A DNA stretch of 64,000 nucleotides from Entoloma clypeatum (GCA_963565915.1 OY751485.1:5332001-5396000), one strand, 5' to 3'. Positions 21,104 to 32,982 are shown, numbered from the stretch's first letter. Notes: generated by a model not told the origin, from the letters alone. Translations and numbers: made by a program.

Positions 21104-22773
21104 ATGGCCTGTACGATGAACATCCTCAAGAAAGTCAAGAAACTGCCAATCCTGCGGCGCTTTTTGACGCCTACATCTGCCATCATCTTGCAAAGTGTCA
21201 CACCTCCGCCTGTCCAATCCTGGGCAAACAGTGAGGAACCCACCGAAGACTACGGACCTGCAGGATATCAGCCAGTCGCGGTCGGCGACCTATTGGGCTC
21301 TCGTTACCGCGTTCTCAGAAAGCTCGGCTGGGGTGTTTATTCCACCGTATGGCTCGTCCAGAATGAAAGGTATCTAGGTTTTCTGTCTGTGGTTCTGAAA
21401 ATTTCTCAAACATGCTTGGTTGCAGTGATACGTCTCAGAATCTCGCAGCGCTCAAACTATTGACAGGTGTGCTTGGTTCTTACATATCACCAGTTCCCCA
21501 TCTTATGGTGTTCAATGAAGGATTTGCCACGGACGCAGCCCAGCTTCATGAACTCGAATATCTTCAATGTGTACGCGACGGCTCTCACCTTCCAGGCCAC
21601 TCGCATGTTCTTCAGCTGGTAGATCACTTATACCACCATGGCCCAAGTAGACAACATCTCTGTCTCGTAACTGAGCTGTTGACCGAAGATATGCATACGT
21701 TTTCTCGGCGCTGGAAGAACCATCGAATGCCGACCAGCCTCCTGAAACAAGTTACTCAACAAGTTATTCTGGGCCTCGACTATCTTCACAATGAATGTAA
21801 TATCATTCATACTGGTTTGTATATCCAGACTTGTCTCCAACCGTCCCGCTCACGCTCACCTGCAGATATCAAACCCGCCAACATCCTGTTGGCCTTGCCT
21901 GACAATGTGTCATCGTCCTCTGCTCCGCCGGGGGGCTTCGATGTTTCTCCCGAAACATCCACTGCGACAAGTCCTGACGGTTGCACCGTCATTCGTGTTC
22001 GATCTCGTCCGATACCCTATCCATTCCCTGATGGAGATTTGAATGCCACATATACATGGAGCAAAGCTGAGGTCAGACTAGCTGACTTGGGAGTTGGTAC
22101 GTATTTCGTGCATCGACGATCTCAGTCTGGCTGAGGAGCTCATTCACTAGCTTGTTGGGCTGACAAAGTCTCCGAGCACTTTACCGACCTCATCCAGAGT
22201 CCCGCCTTGCGTGCGCCTGAAGTGTGCGTTGGTGCCGGGTGGGGAAAACCTGCCGATATCTGGAGCCTCGGCTGTACAGTATGTTTTCACCAATTCTAGG
22301 TTGACGTTTGTCCTATGATGACTCGCAAGATTTATGAACTGGCCATGGGACAGCCTTTGTTTCCCCGAGACGTCAGAGAGGAAACTGTTCTCTATCTACA
22401 TACCATTGTTTTCGGCGATTATCCGGTTGAGATGGTAAATCGGGGGCGATATCGCGATGTATACTTCAATCCAGACGGTCAATCCCCATGACCCTGTGGC
22501 GTCTGGCTCACCTACTGATTACTATAGTTAGGCTCGCCGAACATCCAGCTTCCACAGCGAACCTCCCTTGAAAAAACCCTACACAGGCATGGCGCACCCC
22601 CACATGCTGACGTTTTCACCGACTTCTTGAAGCATATGCTCACTCTGGATCCGACAAGACGCGCATCCTGTCAAGAGTTGCTCACTCACCAGTGGCTCGG
22701 CTCTTCTCATCTGGATCTACGATCAACACCCCATCCGCTAAGTTCCGCCTCCCCACAGCCACAGCTCAAATGA
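21104..22773 (+). CDS. SRPK-type serine/threonine protein kinase
   Basis: Seven exons splice in frame. The glycine loop is KLGWGVYSTVWL, the VAIK-type lysine is in NLAALKLLTG, and the catalytic loop is IIHTDIKPANIL (HTD replacing HRD, typical of SRPKs). The Mg loop is LADLGVACW (DLG, also typical of SRPKs), then RAPEVCVGAGWGKPADIWSLG. A spacer (SSSSAPPGGFDVSPETSTA) sits between the catalytic and Mg loops, as in the family. The last exon ends the C-lobe (LTLDPTRRASCQELLTHQWL). SRPKs phosphorylate SR proteins; basidiomycetes carry many such paralogues whose targets are unknown. All core residues are present. The start is the ATG at 21104, 131 bp from the divergent TPR-CHAT start; ATG 21113 is also possible. 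Confidence 0.85.
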
Positions 22774-23541
22774 CCGCTTGCATCGCCATAGACCCCGCAC
22801 CAGGGTGCTCCCTTTGATCACCGCAGCCACGAACAGAAGGGCCCTTACCGTCGCCCCGCGTGCCCTGCCGCTGTCGCAGGATGTTCAACAGCGGGCGGAG
22901 AGGAGACAGCGCTGGGGACGGTGGAGTTAAATGTGAAGCGTGCGTAGCCGTCGCGGGAGAGATTTGAAAGAGATTTTGGCAGGGCGGGCGTCTCGGAGCC
23001 GCGACATGGACATGGTGGCCCGTGTAGCGGCCGATCGGAGCGGACCGGGGTGCCGATTTTCATCAACGAAGCTTTGCCACACGTTTGGAAGCTTCTCGCC
23101 CCCCCGAAATATACCATCGAATTCCCTTCAGTGAACCTTGACGTGAGTCAAAATGAACTATAGCATAGCCAAAAACAAAATTGGCCAATCTCTTAGCTGG
23201 GTTCGTGCGCAACGTAATTCCCACATCCTAGGACCTCTCACACACCCTCCACTTTTCTAAATCAAGCGCCTCGCACCGAGGGTTAGATGTACATCCATCG
23301 GGGTCGACAGCGACAGAAGGTTAGGGTCTTCTGAGCGGAACGACGAGTTCTGAATAGTACCTCTTGCCAACAAATATCCGCCCATCTTGATCTTGGAGCC
23401 CTCTCGGCGGAACTCGAGTACTGAAGGTGAAGGCATCGCATCACTCAAAACCTATAAGTAGGTTCAATTCTGAGTCCTTGATGCACAGACACGGTTTGAG
23501 CACATCGACCTGACTGTTGACTGCTCAACATCCCCCCCAAC
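22774..23541. other. Intergenic region, HsbA-like promoter at its end
   Basis: A minus-strand ORF (23117-22845) has no recognisable domain. TATAAGTA at 23453-23460 lies 82 bp upstream of the HsbA-like ATG and is a plausible TATA element, followed by a C-rich leader (ACATCCCCCCCAACATG). Confidence 0.45.
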
Positions 23542-24267
23542 ATGAAATTTGCGTCCGCTCTTCTCTTCCTCAGCTGCCTCGCTGTTTCCGGGTCCGCGAG
23601 CCTCTTCACGGTCTGGAACGACCTCGCCTACGTCAGCCTGGCCATCGACTCCCTCGACTTCGCCATCCATATATTCCGAAATCCTGGTGGAACCCTGTCT
23701 CAGGCTTTTGTATGTCTGATTCCTCAACGTAACTGCAGAAACCTCGCTGATTGCCTTTCGCTCATAGGATATCCACAACGATGCAATCCGGGTAGACAGG
23801 AGCCTCCAGAACACCATAGCCGACATCAAGGTACGTGTAACCCCTCCCAGCGCTCATCCAAGCCTCTGTGCACTTGTCTCATGCGATACATCTGGTACCT
23901 CAGGCCCTGTCGCCAAGTCCGGTGTCTGAAAGCGATGGGCGTGTCATCCTCAAACAACTCGAAGCTATGGAGCCCTCCATCAATCGCACTCTCTCGAACC
24001 TCCAGACCAAAAAAGCCGTCTTTAAGGCCATTTCCTTCAGAGGCTTGACTCAACTCATTCTGGAGGACCTTGTCTCTCTCAACGCCAGCACCGTTTCCCT
24101 TGAGCACGCGCTGTGGAATGCCTCTCCCGTAAGCCCCCTCCTTCTGTTGTGATTGATCCGACGTTGAGCTGTGACTTGAACAGACTGATTTACACGCGGA
24201 GGCGAAGGCTCTGGGCAGGAGGATCGACGCTGCGTTCGCTAAGGCGATTGCTACCTACCTGTCCTGA
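23542..24267 (+). CDS. Secreted HsbA-like protein (hydrophobic surface-binding protein A family)
   Basis: Four exons, about 185 residues. The start MKFASALLFLSCLAVSGSAS is a clear signal peptide. After it come the family blocks: TVWNDLAYVSLAIDSLDFAI, IHNDAIRVDRSLQNTIADIK, ALSPSPVSESDGRVILKQLE, then AVFKAISFRGLTQLILEDL and LNASTVSLEHALW. The end is AEAKALGRRIDAAFAKAIAT. HsbA proteins are small helical cell-surface or secreted proteins that bind hydrophobic surfaces and can recruit lytic enzymes; that role is from the family, not shown here. Introns after GGTLSQAF, NTIADIK and ALWNASP all have GT-AG ends. A TATA-like element sits 82 bp upstream. Confidence 0.85.
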
Positions 24268-25527
24268 GCGGTGAACGTGATAGATACAAATGACGGACTT
24301 GCGCCATATCTTTATACCCAGCTTGGTAAGTAGTGGTCATTCAAGTTGGTCGTGGGACTTGGATGCGCGGGTGAATTGGCACAGTCAGCAGTGGCTGTTT
24401 GGTCTCATATTTCTTGATGTTTTCGGAGGGTCATCTTCATAAATGTAACGTGGACCCATATAGTGTGCTTGAGGATAAGTACTAGGCCACAGAATTGCTT
24501 CCATGCCTTGTCCCGAAAATGACAAGTTACTTACCGGATCAATCGATCACGATGATTAAGTACCTTCCGTAATCCAGACCAAAACCACCCCGCCTCACCT
24601 CCCTGAAGTGGCCAGTGCCTCGCAGCCTTCGTATCGCACGCTGTACGCATCAGGGGGTGTACGGAGCAAACAACCTCAGGCTCTATATATACGTCAAAAA
24701 GCGCTGTCGATCTTGACCTGCGCCCAGACGCCTTGGCATATATTAAGCAAGCCCCCACCTCTTCAGCACCCCCCCCCTTAATGGAAATTTATCTCGCCGA
24801 CAAAGGGGAAAACGAGTGATCCAGTCAGGTCTCAAACCAGTGGGATTCGGGAAGCACTTGTTACTTGTTGCCAGGCGGCCGCCTCCTGCCACGTCAACGT
24901 TCTGATGGCCACGACGTTGAATCATGATCATATGATGCCACCGGACTTGGATCCCCGCAGCGAACCCGGATCTTCATACTGACCTGTCCCCTCTGAACGT
25001 CATCGTACGCATCCTCAGTCGCAACTCGGACCAATATATTGATTGCTGAGATAGGAGGAAAGTTCTCAACGCTTCCACGGCTACCCGATGCGAGAGCTCC
25101 TGGTGCACTTATCAAAGGTGAACTTGAAGCTCCTTCATCCATGATCTTATGTTATCTACCCGTCACGTTGAGATTCAGACAATGGAAGCCTCGGCTAGGC
25201 ATTCCCACTCGATTTTAGCGAGCATAGAGCGCGTCACGGTAGCATGCTTATCATAAGGCCGCGTATTTGAGAGCATCAACGTTCACGCGATAAACCGGGT
25301 TTTCTTCAGACAGATCCGGATAACTCGCAGGACCGGTTCATCACATCCGTCTGCTCTAATATTTCTTTCCGACTGACGCGTATCGAATTGACCTTTTGCC
25401 GTCACGGTAATGGGGGAAATTTTCTCCGGTCTTCAGGTTGGAGAGTTGTATCACACCCAGAATGGTTTGTCTTTCGAACAATCGTCAAATGCCACCGCAA
25501 TTCACTCATTTTCCTTGATCAAGCTAT
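24268..25527. other. Intergenic region, no gene seen
   Basis: Short ORFs on both strands lack domains and splice partners. No repeat structure stands out until the palindromic element that follows. Confidence 0.4.
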
Positions 25528-25617
25528 AGTCCCTGTAGTCACATTATAATGTCTCCCAGGAATAGCTACATTTCCACATGATAATGTGGGGACTTTCTCA
25601 CATGGTACATTATGATT

Positions 25618-25736
25618 CATCAGCAAATCAGACATGTGCTATGGCTGCTATGGGCACTATAGGGCACTACATTATCAGGGATGTATGCTACAGAGCACTA
25701 TGTAGCACTCTGTAGCACATGTCTGATTTGCTGATG
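25618..25736. mobile_element. 119-bp MITE, copy 1
   Basis: The inverted ends are CATCAGCAAATCAGACATGT and its complement, both extending to GTGCTA/TAGCAC. The sequence is essentially identical to the copies at 26861 and 48916. It lies inside the palindrome-rich element. No target duplication is obvious. Confidence 0.9.
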
Positions 25737-25909
25737 CTTTGATGGAATTTCAATGTAAACATGGTTTTCAGGTACCTTGCCACATTATAATGTGTCATGG
25801 AATTAAGGTTTTAAAGGTTAGGTCCACATAAGAATGTGCCACATTATAATGTTGGCCACATCATAATGTGTCTGCCACATTATAATGTCACTATCAGAGA
25901 TTTAGGTTG

Positions 25910-25972
25910 TTAGGGTTAGGTTAAAGGTTAGGGATAGGTTAGGGATAAGTTAGAGTTAGGTTAAGGTTAGGC
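25910..25972 (+). repeat. Interstitial telomere-like repeat (degenerate TTAGGG)
   Basis: About nine imperfect TTAGGG/TTAGGT units with spacers (GGTTAGGGATAGGTTAGGG and similar). TTAGGG is the usual telomere repeat in basidiomycetes. This tract is short, degenerate and inside a mobile element, so it does not mark a chromosome end. Confidence 0.6.
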
Positions 25973-26232
25973 TGGGAATCAGTGGTGCCTCTGTATATAT
26001 GTTGCCATTTGAGGCCAGAATATGACCAGACTGTGGTCTGGCAGAGAGATTTGGGTCAATCTAACCATCCTGGAATTTATTAGATAATCTACAGATATAG
26101 AAGGAGGGAATGGGCAAGAATGATGCTACATTATAATTCCATCTACATCATAATGTGCTGTGTGAGAATGGATCCACATTATCATGTGAGAATGTAGCTA
26201 TTCCTGGGAAACATTATAATGAGGCTACAGGG

Positions 26233-26860
26233 ATACCTCGATCAAGTTCCCATTAAGTTTGACGAAACATCTGTCAAGGCATTGTCGCTGATTAATTCCC
26301 TTCAAAAAGATTGTTTTTGCAACACACAAGCAACAATATCTTTAATCCAGAGAAAGTCCATCGTAACTGACACAGACGCGTCGAATCCTGGTCAAGACGG
26401 GCTCGAGATCATTCATTGAGAATGAGACAAACTAGTCACGGTGACGTCTCAATGAAATGTAAGTAAGGACTCCCTGCCGCCTACCTCTCGGAGACATATC
26501 ATGATAAATACTCAGGTCTCCAAATGATAGACATATCGCCTGTCAACCTTATCAACTCAGACGGCATCCTTGAAATCCGGAACATCACTTACAGACCAAT
26601 ATGTTTTATGGTACAGTATTGATTGCTGCGATAACAGCTACCTGAGGTGAGAGATCCCCGCCTGTCCTGGACAGGTACTTATTCAATGTACTATCCACGG
26701 CTCCAGATCTCATGTCCAAGATTCTATTTTCCGCACTTTTAAACATTGAGCGCTGAACAGAGGCTGATATTTTCAAGGAATCCATTTTCTCCTTCCTTCG
26801 TTTCGCCGCCTCGTATCTCTCTCAGACTATTTCTCATGGCCGTTGTGGTCCTCAAGGATT
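26233..26860. other. Upstream region of the terpene synthase, no gene seen
   Basis: Small ORFs only. It may contain the old promoter of the terpene synthase, now separated from the gene start by a 119-bp MITE. Confidence 0.35.
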
Positions 26861-26979
26861 CATCAGCAAATCAGACATGTGCTATGGCTGCTATGGGCAC
26901 TATAGGGCACTACATTATCAGGGATGTATGCTACAGAGCACTATGTAGCACTCTGTAGCACATGTCTGATTTGCTGATG
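26861..26979. mobile_element. 119-bp MITE, copy 2 (upstream of terpene synthase)
   Basis: Same sequence as copy 1. It ends 28 bp before the probable ATG of the terpene synthase at 27008, so it may have displaced the 5' UTR or promoter. Confidence 0.9.
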
Positions 26980-27188
26980 TTCTCAGAAGCAGGAGACACA
27001 TCAGGAGATGCTGTATATCCCCGACACGATGACAGGATGGCCATGGCCACGGGTGGTTAATCCTCTTGACGAGGAGATAAGTTTAGAGTCTAAAACCTAA
27101 AACCTGGGTGCACAAATTCCCGTCTTTCACTCATAGAAATTTGAACTATCACGCTGCCATTGAGAGAGGCGCTTTTGGTGATGATCAC

Positions 27189-27556
27189 TGTTACGGACTA
27201 ACGACTACGGACGTATATGCTTACTTTTTCACTTTTACTCATCGGCCCCCGCTTACACATATCGTATTATACTTTATTTCCTTTAGTATACTTCGCTCCC
27301 GCGCTGACTCGCTTTCCGCAGCTGTCTGACTCATTCCGCAGTCGTCTTACTCAGACGCACTGCCTTCCGCAGTTATCTTACTCAGATACACTGCCTTGCG
27401 CAGCACTGACTCATATGCTATCGCCTATAGTCAGTACCTATATAAACCCTTTGTACTATAGCTAGATTCCTTAGATTTAGCAATCACATTGCTCTTCGCC
27501 TTTCCATCTTCCTGCATACTCTGCCCGAACCTTGGAACGGTTTGTTACGCATAACA
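27189..27556 (+). repeat. 5' LTR of the gypsy element
   Basis: TG...CA ends (TGTTACGG...GCATAACA). It carries a TATATAAA box at 27439-27446 and the inferred transcript start about 34 nt downstream. Confidence 0.95.
27439..27483 (+). promoter_or_regulatory. LTR promoter: TATA box and inferred +1 with self-priming segment
   Basis: TATATAAA at 27439-27446, then AGATTTAGCAA at 27473-27483, about 34 nt later, where a transcript start is expected. These 11 bases are the exact reverse complement of the 11 bases at 27559-27569, 2 nt after the LTR. Confidence 0.6.
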
Positions 27557-27558
27557 AG

Positions 27559-27569
27559 TTGCTAAATCT
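27559..27569 (+). other. Self-primer binding site (TTGCTAAATCT)
   Basis: It sits at the primer-binding position, 2 nt after the LTR. No tRNA 3' end (TGG-type) match is seen; it pairs perfectly over 11 nt with the presumed 5' end of the element's own RNA. The same layout is known from Tf1 of fission yeast and related chromoviruses. Confidence 0.7.
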
Positions 27570-28347
27570 CGTTAGGTTCGCCCAGAGCGAAGAGAGCAAC
27601 TACCAGACGAGTCAAGACGTCGCGCTTCTTTGAAGACTTCACCAGTAACCCATTCAGCACGCCAGAAGCCCGACAGGAGGAGCTAAGTCCTCGAGACAGT
27701 ATCGATTTTACGCTTATCCAGCAGTACATCGAATCGGAGATCCGTCGCATCCTACAACAGGTGCTTGACGAAGAACTAGACAACGACGAGCATCGCCCCC
27801 ACGGCGAGATAGCAGAGAGCATCCATCTTGCTCGGCAACACCAGATCGCGCGTTACAACGCCTGACAGAACAAACTCGAAAGCTTTCGCGTTCAAGAAGG
27901 ACCTCAGACAGGTCGGATCACAGAGATCAGAGAGTTTATCGGTGTCCAGACAACCGTTATCAGAAGATTGATTAGGACGCTCACATCGAGACGTCCCAGA
28001 GCCACATCATCACGTCCTACTCGAAGCAGCAGATCTACGCCCACTTCACCATCGAAGAACAACAAACCGAGTACAACCGTTGGGCACGAAACGAGAGACT
28101 TGACCCCTTCTCGCGACCAACAGACGCGCAGGAACAGAGATTCCTTAGAGATCTACAGAGGAAATACCCCGAACGTTTTGCCACCGATTCCGCCGACGAG
28201 TCCCCTGACGAATTTACTTTTGACTCCGCGCAGTCAGATACCGAACAGACGCCTAGAACAGGGACTGATTTTCAACCCCTACCTATATCCCGAACCCCAT
28301 CTTCATCCCAACAATCCGACACCTCTCCTACTCCGCAGGTTCTAGAC
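27570..28347 (+). other. ATG-less coding-like leader upstream of gag
   Basis: One frame is open from just after the primer site to a TGA near 27864 (SRFFEDFTSNPFSTPEARQE ... ESEIRRILQQVLDEEL). The gag frame is open upstream of the gag ATG back to ~27985 (QIYAHFTIEEQQTEYNRWAR ... [11 protein letters not shown]). Both have protein-like composition but no ATG. They may be decayed N-terminal gag sequence, or be joined by splicing or frameshifting. Confidence 0.5.
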
Positions 28348-29217
28348 ATGGCAGAAGCACCGACAGTACAAACAATGGATACATCCAAGATCATCAAAGA
28401 TCCTGGGATGTTCAAAGACAGACACACCTTCGACGAGTGGTGGAAAGCCACCAAATTATACATCAGGTTCCAGAAGGGACTGTCCGACGATCAGAAGATT
28501 CTTGCGGTGTTATCCCGCATGATGGAAGGGTCCGGTAAACACTGGGCCAGCAACAAATTAGACGACCTTGCCACCGATGGCGAGAACATCACCTGGTTAG
28601 GATTCTCAGATGACATCGCTACGCGATTCTCTATTGCCAACAAGTCGGCAGCGGCCAAGGCGAAACTCGAAGTCCTGAAACAGGAGAAACGCACCATCGA
28701 CGAATTCTTGGACGAATTCGAAGAGATCTTGAAGCTGTCAAACCTTGGCGAAGAAACTGGGAAATACATCCTGGAAAAGAACGTCAACCGCAAAATTTCT
28801 GAACAAGTGGCTAGCGATGGCAAGACGTACACTGATTACGCAAAGGAGATCCGAAACAAGGGACGACAGATGGAGGGACATGCATTAGTCATCCGAGGGG
28901 GTGGCGACACACGCACCGGATCGGGTACCACTTATGGTGGTCAAGGCAAAGCCATGGAGATCGACAAAGCAGGAGTAGCCCGTTGCTACAACTGTCAGCG
29001 CTTTGGTCACCTTGCCAAAGACTGCAAAGCCCCAAAGAAGAAAGATGGTCGTAAGTGTTTCAACTGCGACCAAGAAGGACATATTGCGCGCAACTGCCGC
29101 AAGCCGAAGAAGAACTCTGGAAAGATTAGGAAGGTGTCTGATGGAGATACCGATGATGACGATGAAACCATCACCATAGAGACCGATGAGAAGGATTTTC
29201 CCGAAGGGTCCGATTAA
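28348..29217 (+). CDS. Gag protein of the gypsy element
   Basis: 289 residues from the ATG at 28348. The N-terminal two thirds form a retrotrans-gag capsid region ([31 protein letters not shown] blocks). Two CCHC zinc knuckles follow ([28 protein letters not shown]), then an acidic tail. The zinc knuckles bind the element's RNA for packaging. Pol follows in the -1 frame with ~27 nt of overlap. Confidence 0.93.
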   Translation: MAEAPTVQTMDTSKIIKDPGMFKDRHTFDEWWKATKLYIRFQKGLSDDQKILAVLSRMMEGSGKHWASNKLDDLATDGENITWLGFSDDIATRFSIANKSAAAKAKLEVLKQEKRTIDEFLDEFEEILKLSNLGEETGKYILEKNVNRKISEQVASDGKTYTDYAKEIRNKGRQMEGHALVIRGGGDTRTGSGTTYGGQGKAMEIDKAGVARCYNCQRFGHLAKDCKAPKKKDGRKCFNCDQEGHIARNCRKPKKNSGKIRKVSDGDTDDDDETITIETDEKDFPEGSD

Positions 29218-32200
29218 ACGACGCTAAGTCGCGACCCTTATCCATTAAACGAACTCGCTTGCCTGGTGCAGTTACAGACAATATAACTTATGTTATCCCT
29301 GCAAAGCGAGCCGTTGCGTCAACTAAGATTGTCAAGGGAGATAAACCTCCGAAACGACGAGAGATCAAGCTGCAAGCTCAGATCAAAACACGACGAGGAC
29401 CAAAGGCCATTCGACCCGAGGTCGATAGCGGATGTGAACGCACATGTATCCATCCCAGAATAGTACGTGAACAGAACCTTCCCACACGTGGAATAAAGCC
29501 CATATCAATCCTAAATGCGGATGGATCACCGAACCGACAACAGAAAGCAGAAAAACTTGCCGAAGTCAAGCTGGACTTGGGAACACACCAGGAAACCATG
29601 GAGGCAATGGTATTGGACATTGGGAGAACGGATATGCTTTTGGGACATGATTGGTTGGTGCACCACAACCCTACAATCAATTGGACGACCGGCGCCGTAA
29701 CATTCAACCGATGCCCATCAACGTGTCAAACCAAACACTCGGATTTCAGGGTTAACCTTAATGGTCGCAAACATCGGGTTCGCATGGTGGAAATACGAGA
29801 CAAGGACGCACCCAAGAAATCAGATCAGAAATGGAAGCCCGGAGACCCCATATTGGAAGCAGTTACTCCCACACCACCTCCCACAACCAAACGACCCTCA
29901 TATGTTGAACGTTTTGCCCATCTTTTTGAAAAAGAAAACTTTGACAAGATCCCAAAGGAAAGGGAATGGGACCACGGCATCGAACTTACACCGGACGCAC
30001 CAAAGGAGCTAGGGGGAAACACGTACCCTATGACCCAAAAGGAGCAAGAAGAACTGGACGAATTCATCGACGAAGGCCTGGCAACCGGAAAGATCCGACC
30101 GTCCAAATCACCTTATGCATCACCCTGCTTCTTCATTAACAAGAAAGACGGTTCCAAACGATTGGTACAGGACTATCGCACGGTTAACAAATTCACGGTT
30201 AAGGACAAATTCCCACTCCCACGCATCAACGACCTCTTGGATGTATTGAAGGACGCAGTCTACTTCAACAAAATGGACATCATGTGGGGATACAATAATG
30301 TGCGGATCAAAAAGGGTGACGAATGGAAAGCCGCCTTCTTGACCAGCCGAGGATTGTTTGAACCATTGGTCATGTTTTTCGGTCTCTGCAATTCCCCGGG
30401 AACGTTCTCTCGGATGATGGCCAGCCTATTCAGGGATCAGATCCGTCGGCGCATCTGTGTGATTTACATGGATGACATAGTGGTTATTGGTAAAACCAAG
30501 GAAGAACTTGCCCGGAACACCGAAGAGATCTTGCAGATCCTGTCGGACAATGACTTGTTCCTAAAGGAGAAGAAGTGTCTTTGGGAAGTAACGAAATGCC
30601 CCATATTGGGATATGTCGTGGGTGAAGGACGTGTCGAGATGGAAACTGAAAAGGTGGACACAATCCGGAACTGGCGAGTACCCACATCAAAAAAGGAAGT
30701 CCAGAGGTTCCTGGGATTTGCCAATTTTTATCGACGCTTCATTGAAGGATACTCAAACATCGCAAAGCCACTCACGACACTTACGGGAAATACAGCATTC
30801 ACATGGGGACCAGCGGCGCAAGAAGCATTTGAAGGTCTCATACGGGCAATCACGACAGCACCAGTCTTGGCATTGCCCAAACCGGACGGACAGTTCAGGG
30901 TTGAAACCGATGCATCGGGTTATGCAATTGGAGCGGTACTCTCACAGAAACAAGACGACAAGTGGCATCCTATCGCGTTCTTGTCGCGGACCATGTCCGC
31001 GGCCGAACAGAATTACGAGATCTATGACAAGGAACTCTTGGCAGTCATGGAAGCACTGAAGGACTGGCGACATTATCTACTTGAAGCCAAGGAACGTTTC
31101 GAGATCTTAACCGATCACAAAAACCTGGAGTATTTCCGGCGTCCTCAGGACCTAAACCAACGACAGAGGCGCTGGAAGATGAAGCTACAAGACTATGACT
31201 TCGAATTGCGACATGTACCTGGGAAGACAAACGCGAAAGCAGACATCCTGTCACGTTTACCCTGGTATGAGACGGAACTCGAGCCGCAGGACAGCGACCA
31301 AATGCTCAAGGAGGGGCTATTTTTGAAACGATTGGAATCAGAAGATGTGATACAAATGGAGATGTTCACGGAGGAACAATTCTTTGAAGGGGGTGAAACA
31401 TCTGATTCCATCAAAATCGGAAACATCACAACCATCGAAAACCCATGGATCGTACGCATCAAGGCCTCGAATCGCATGGAAACAGAAGTAGCCCAGGGTC
31501 TGAAGAAGAATCCTCACTGGTACCAGCAGGAAAATGGCATCACCTACGCAGGAGAACGAGTCTATGTTCCACCAGACCCACAATTGCGCCAAGAACTGAT
31601 GTTTGAAGCGCACGACGCACCAGTGGCAGGACATCCAGGACAGTATCGAACGCATGAACTTCTCACTCGCACCTACTGGTGGCCCACCATCCTACATGAC
31701 GTAAAGAAGTATGTGAAAGGTTGTGACACCTGTCAACGCAACAAGATCAGCCGCCAAAGGAGACACGCCCCTCTGCACCCTAACGCCGCGCCAAGTCAAC
31801 CATGGGAAGATATAGGGATTGACGTCGTAGGACCGATACCAGAATCTGATGGGAAGAACGCAATTCTGGTCATCACGGACAGACATTCAAAGATGCTTCA
31901 TCTCATCCCGACAACCGTGGAACTATCGGCTGAAGGATTAGCCAAGATCTATCGGGACCAGATATGGAAACTTCATGGAATTCCCAAGAAGATCATCAGC
32001 GATAGGGGACCGCAGTTCGCCGCGAAGTTTATGGAGATACTTTGCCGCATGTTAGGGATCAAAAGAAATCTGTCCACTGCGTACCATCCACAGACTGATG
32101 GACAGGCCGAACGATCGCATCAGGAAACCGAGGTGTTCTTACGAAACTTTGTCAACCATCTACAAGATGATTGGGCGGAATGGATCGCAATCGCAGAATT

Positions 32201-32867
32201 CCAGTACAATGACAAAGAACATCAAGCGACAAAGTACACACCATTCTATCTCAACTACGGTCTGCATCCTTGGAAGGGAGAACTTGTGTTGGAAGACACC
32301 AATCCGGCAGCAAACGACTTCTTGAAAAAACTCAAACAGGCACGAGAAGAAGCCAACGCAGCACTAAAACAGGCACAGGATCAGATGAAGAAGACAGTTG
32401 ACACACGACGAAGCCCGTCTCGGGATTACCGCATCGGAGACAAGGTGTGGCTGGAAGGGACTAACATCAGGACTGATCGTCCCTCAAAGAAACTTGACGC
32501 CCTCCGACACGGACCGTTCAAAGTCCTAGAGAAGAAAGGAGCTAGCGCATACCGTCTTGATCTTCCCAAAACCTGGAAAATGATCCACCCTGTGTTCAAC
32601 GAAACCCTGTTATCGCCATACGAAACCCCGAAGTATGCCATTCAGAAAAAGAAGCCAGCCCCTGATCCGATCATCGTCGAAGGACGAGAAGAATACCATG
32701 TCTCCACGATCCTGGACTCTCGAAAATTCCGCGGAAAGATCCAGTACCTCGTCCAATGGGAAGGGTATGGCCCAGAAGAGAACACGTGGGAACCTCGGAC
32801 TAATGTTCAGAACGCTCAAGACTTGATCCGAGACTTTCATCGGCAAAATCCATCGCGTCCACGATAA
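29190..32867 (+). CDS. Pol polyprotein of the gypsy element (PR-RT-RH-IN-chromodomain)
   Basis: Open from just after a TGA near 29189 to 32867, with no plausible ATG at the start, so it is probably made by frameshifting from gag; the overlap holds no standard XXXYYYZ slippery heptamer. Domains in order: protease ([12 protein letters not shown]); RT ([32 protein letters not shown]); RNase H ([38 protein letters not shown]); integrase zinc domain ([18 protein letters not shown] ... CDTCQRNK) and core ([33 protein letters not shown] with all DDE acids); C-terminal chromodomain ([32 protein letters not shown]). The chromodomain likely steers integration to marked chromatin. All catalytic residues are present. 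Confidence 0.95.
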   Translation, partial: EGFSRRVRLNDAKSRPLSIKRTRLPGAVTDNITYVIPAKRAVASTKIVKGDKPPKRREIKLQAQIKTRRGPKAIRPEVDSGCERTCIHPRIVREQNLPTRGIKPISILNADGSPNRQQKAEKLAEVKLDLGTHQETMEAMVLDIGRTDMLLGHDWLVHHNPTINWTTGAVTFNRCPSTCQTKHSDFRVNLNGRKHRVRMVEIRDKDAPKKSDQKWKPGDPILEAVTPTPPPTTKRPSYVERFAHLFEKENFDKIPKEREWDHGIELTPDAPKELGGNTYPMTQKEQEELDEFIDEGLATGKIRPSKSPYASPCFFINKKDGSKRLVQDYRTVNKFTVKDKFPLPRINDLLDVLKDAVYFNKMDIMWGYNNVRIKKGDEWKAAFLTSRGLFEPLVMFFGLCNSPGTFSRMMASLFRDQIRRRICVIYMDDIVVIGKTKEELARNTEEILQILSDNDLFLKEKKCLWEVTKCPILGYVVGEGRVEMETEKVDTIRNWRVPTSKKEVQRFLGFANFYRRFIEGYSNIAKPLTTLTGNTAFTWGPAAQEAFEGLIRAITTAPVLALPKPDGQFRVETDASGYAIGAVLSQKQDDKWHPIAFLSRTMSAAEQNYEIYDKELLAVMEALKDWRHYLLEAKERFEILTDHKNLEYFRRPQDLNQRQRRWKMKLQDYDFELRHVPGKTNAKADILSRLPWYETELEPQDSDQMLKEGLFLKRLESEDVIQMEMFTEEQFFEGGETSDSIKIGNITTIENPWIVRIKASNRMETEVAQGLKKNPHWYQQENGITYAGERVYVPPDPQLRQELMFEAHDAPVAGHPGQYRTHELLTRTYWWPTILHDVKKYVKGCDTCQRNKISRQRRHAPLHPNAAPSQPWEDIGIDVVGPIPESDGKNAILVITDRHSKMLHLIPTTVELSAEGLAKIYRDQIWKLHGIPKKIISDRGPQFAAKFMEILCRMLGIKRNLSTAYHPQTDGQAERSHQETEVFLRNFVNHLQDDWAEWIAIAEFQYNDKEHQATKYTPFYLNYGLHPWKGELVLEDTNPAANDFLKKLKQAREEANAALKQAQDQMKKTVDTRRSPSRDYRIGDKVWLEGTNIRTDRPSKKLDALRHGPFKVLEKKGASAYRLDLPKTWKMIHPVFNETLLSPYETPKYAIQKKKPAPDPIIVEGREEYHVSTILDSRKFRGKIQYLVQWEGYGPEENTWEPRTNVQNAQDLIRDFHRQNPSRPR

Positions 32868-32982
32868 AAGAATAAACTTTGAGCCATTTTCCACATCGAC
32901 TTCTGTCACATCGAGTTCCCCGCTCCAACTCTTCTCGCCCAACACGCCGTTCTTCTTATACCTTTCAAACATCATTTCTGCC

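Larger units (their letters stand above)
25528..26232. mobile_element. Palindrome-rich non-autonomous element (ACATTATAATGT family)
   Basis: Terminal inverted repeats of ~65 bp share TCCCTGTAG, CATTATAATGT, CCCAGGAATAGCTACATT and CACATGATAATGTGG. The interior repeats the palindrome ACATTATAATGT and variants about ten times, in clusters at 25540-25610, 25785-25890 and 26130-26230. A 119-bp MITE is nested at 25618-25736 and a telomere-like run lies at 25910-25972. No coding region. Confidence 0.75.

Noticed and set aside
22845..23117. Minus-strand 90-residue ORF with a protein-like C-terminal part
   Set aside because: No ATG context, splice partner or family resemblance, and it lies between two plus-strand genes.
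27217..27465. 82-residue ORF occurring twice, identical (also at 33417-33665)
   Set aside because: It lies entirely within the LTRs. Identity reflects LTR identity, not a duplicated gene.
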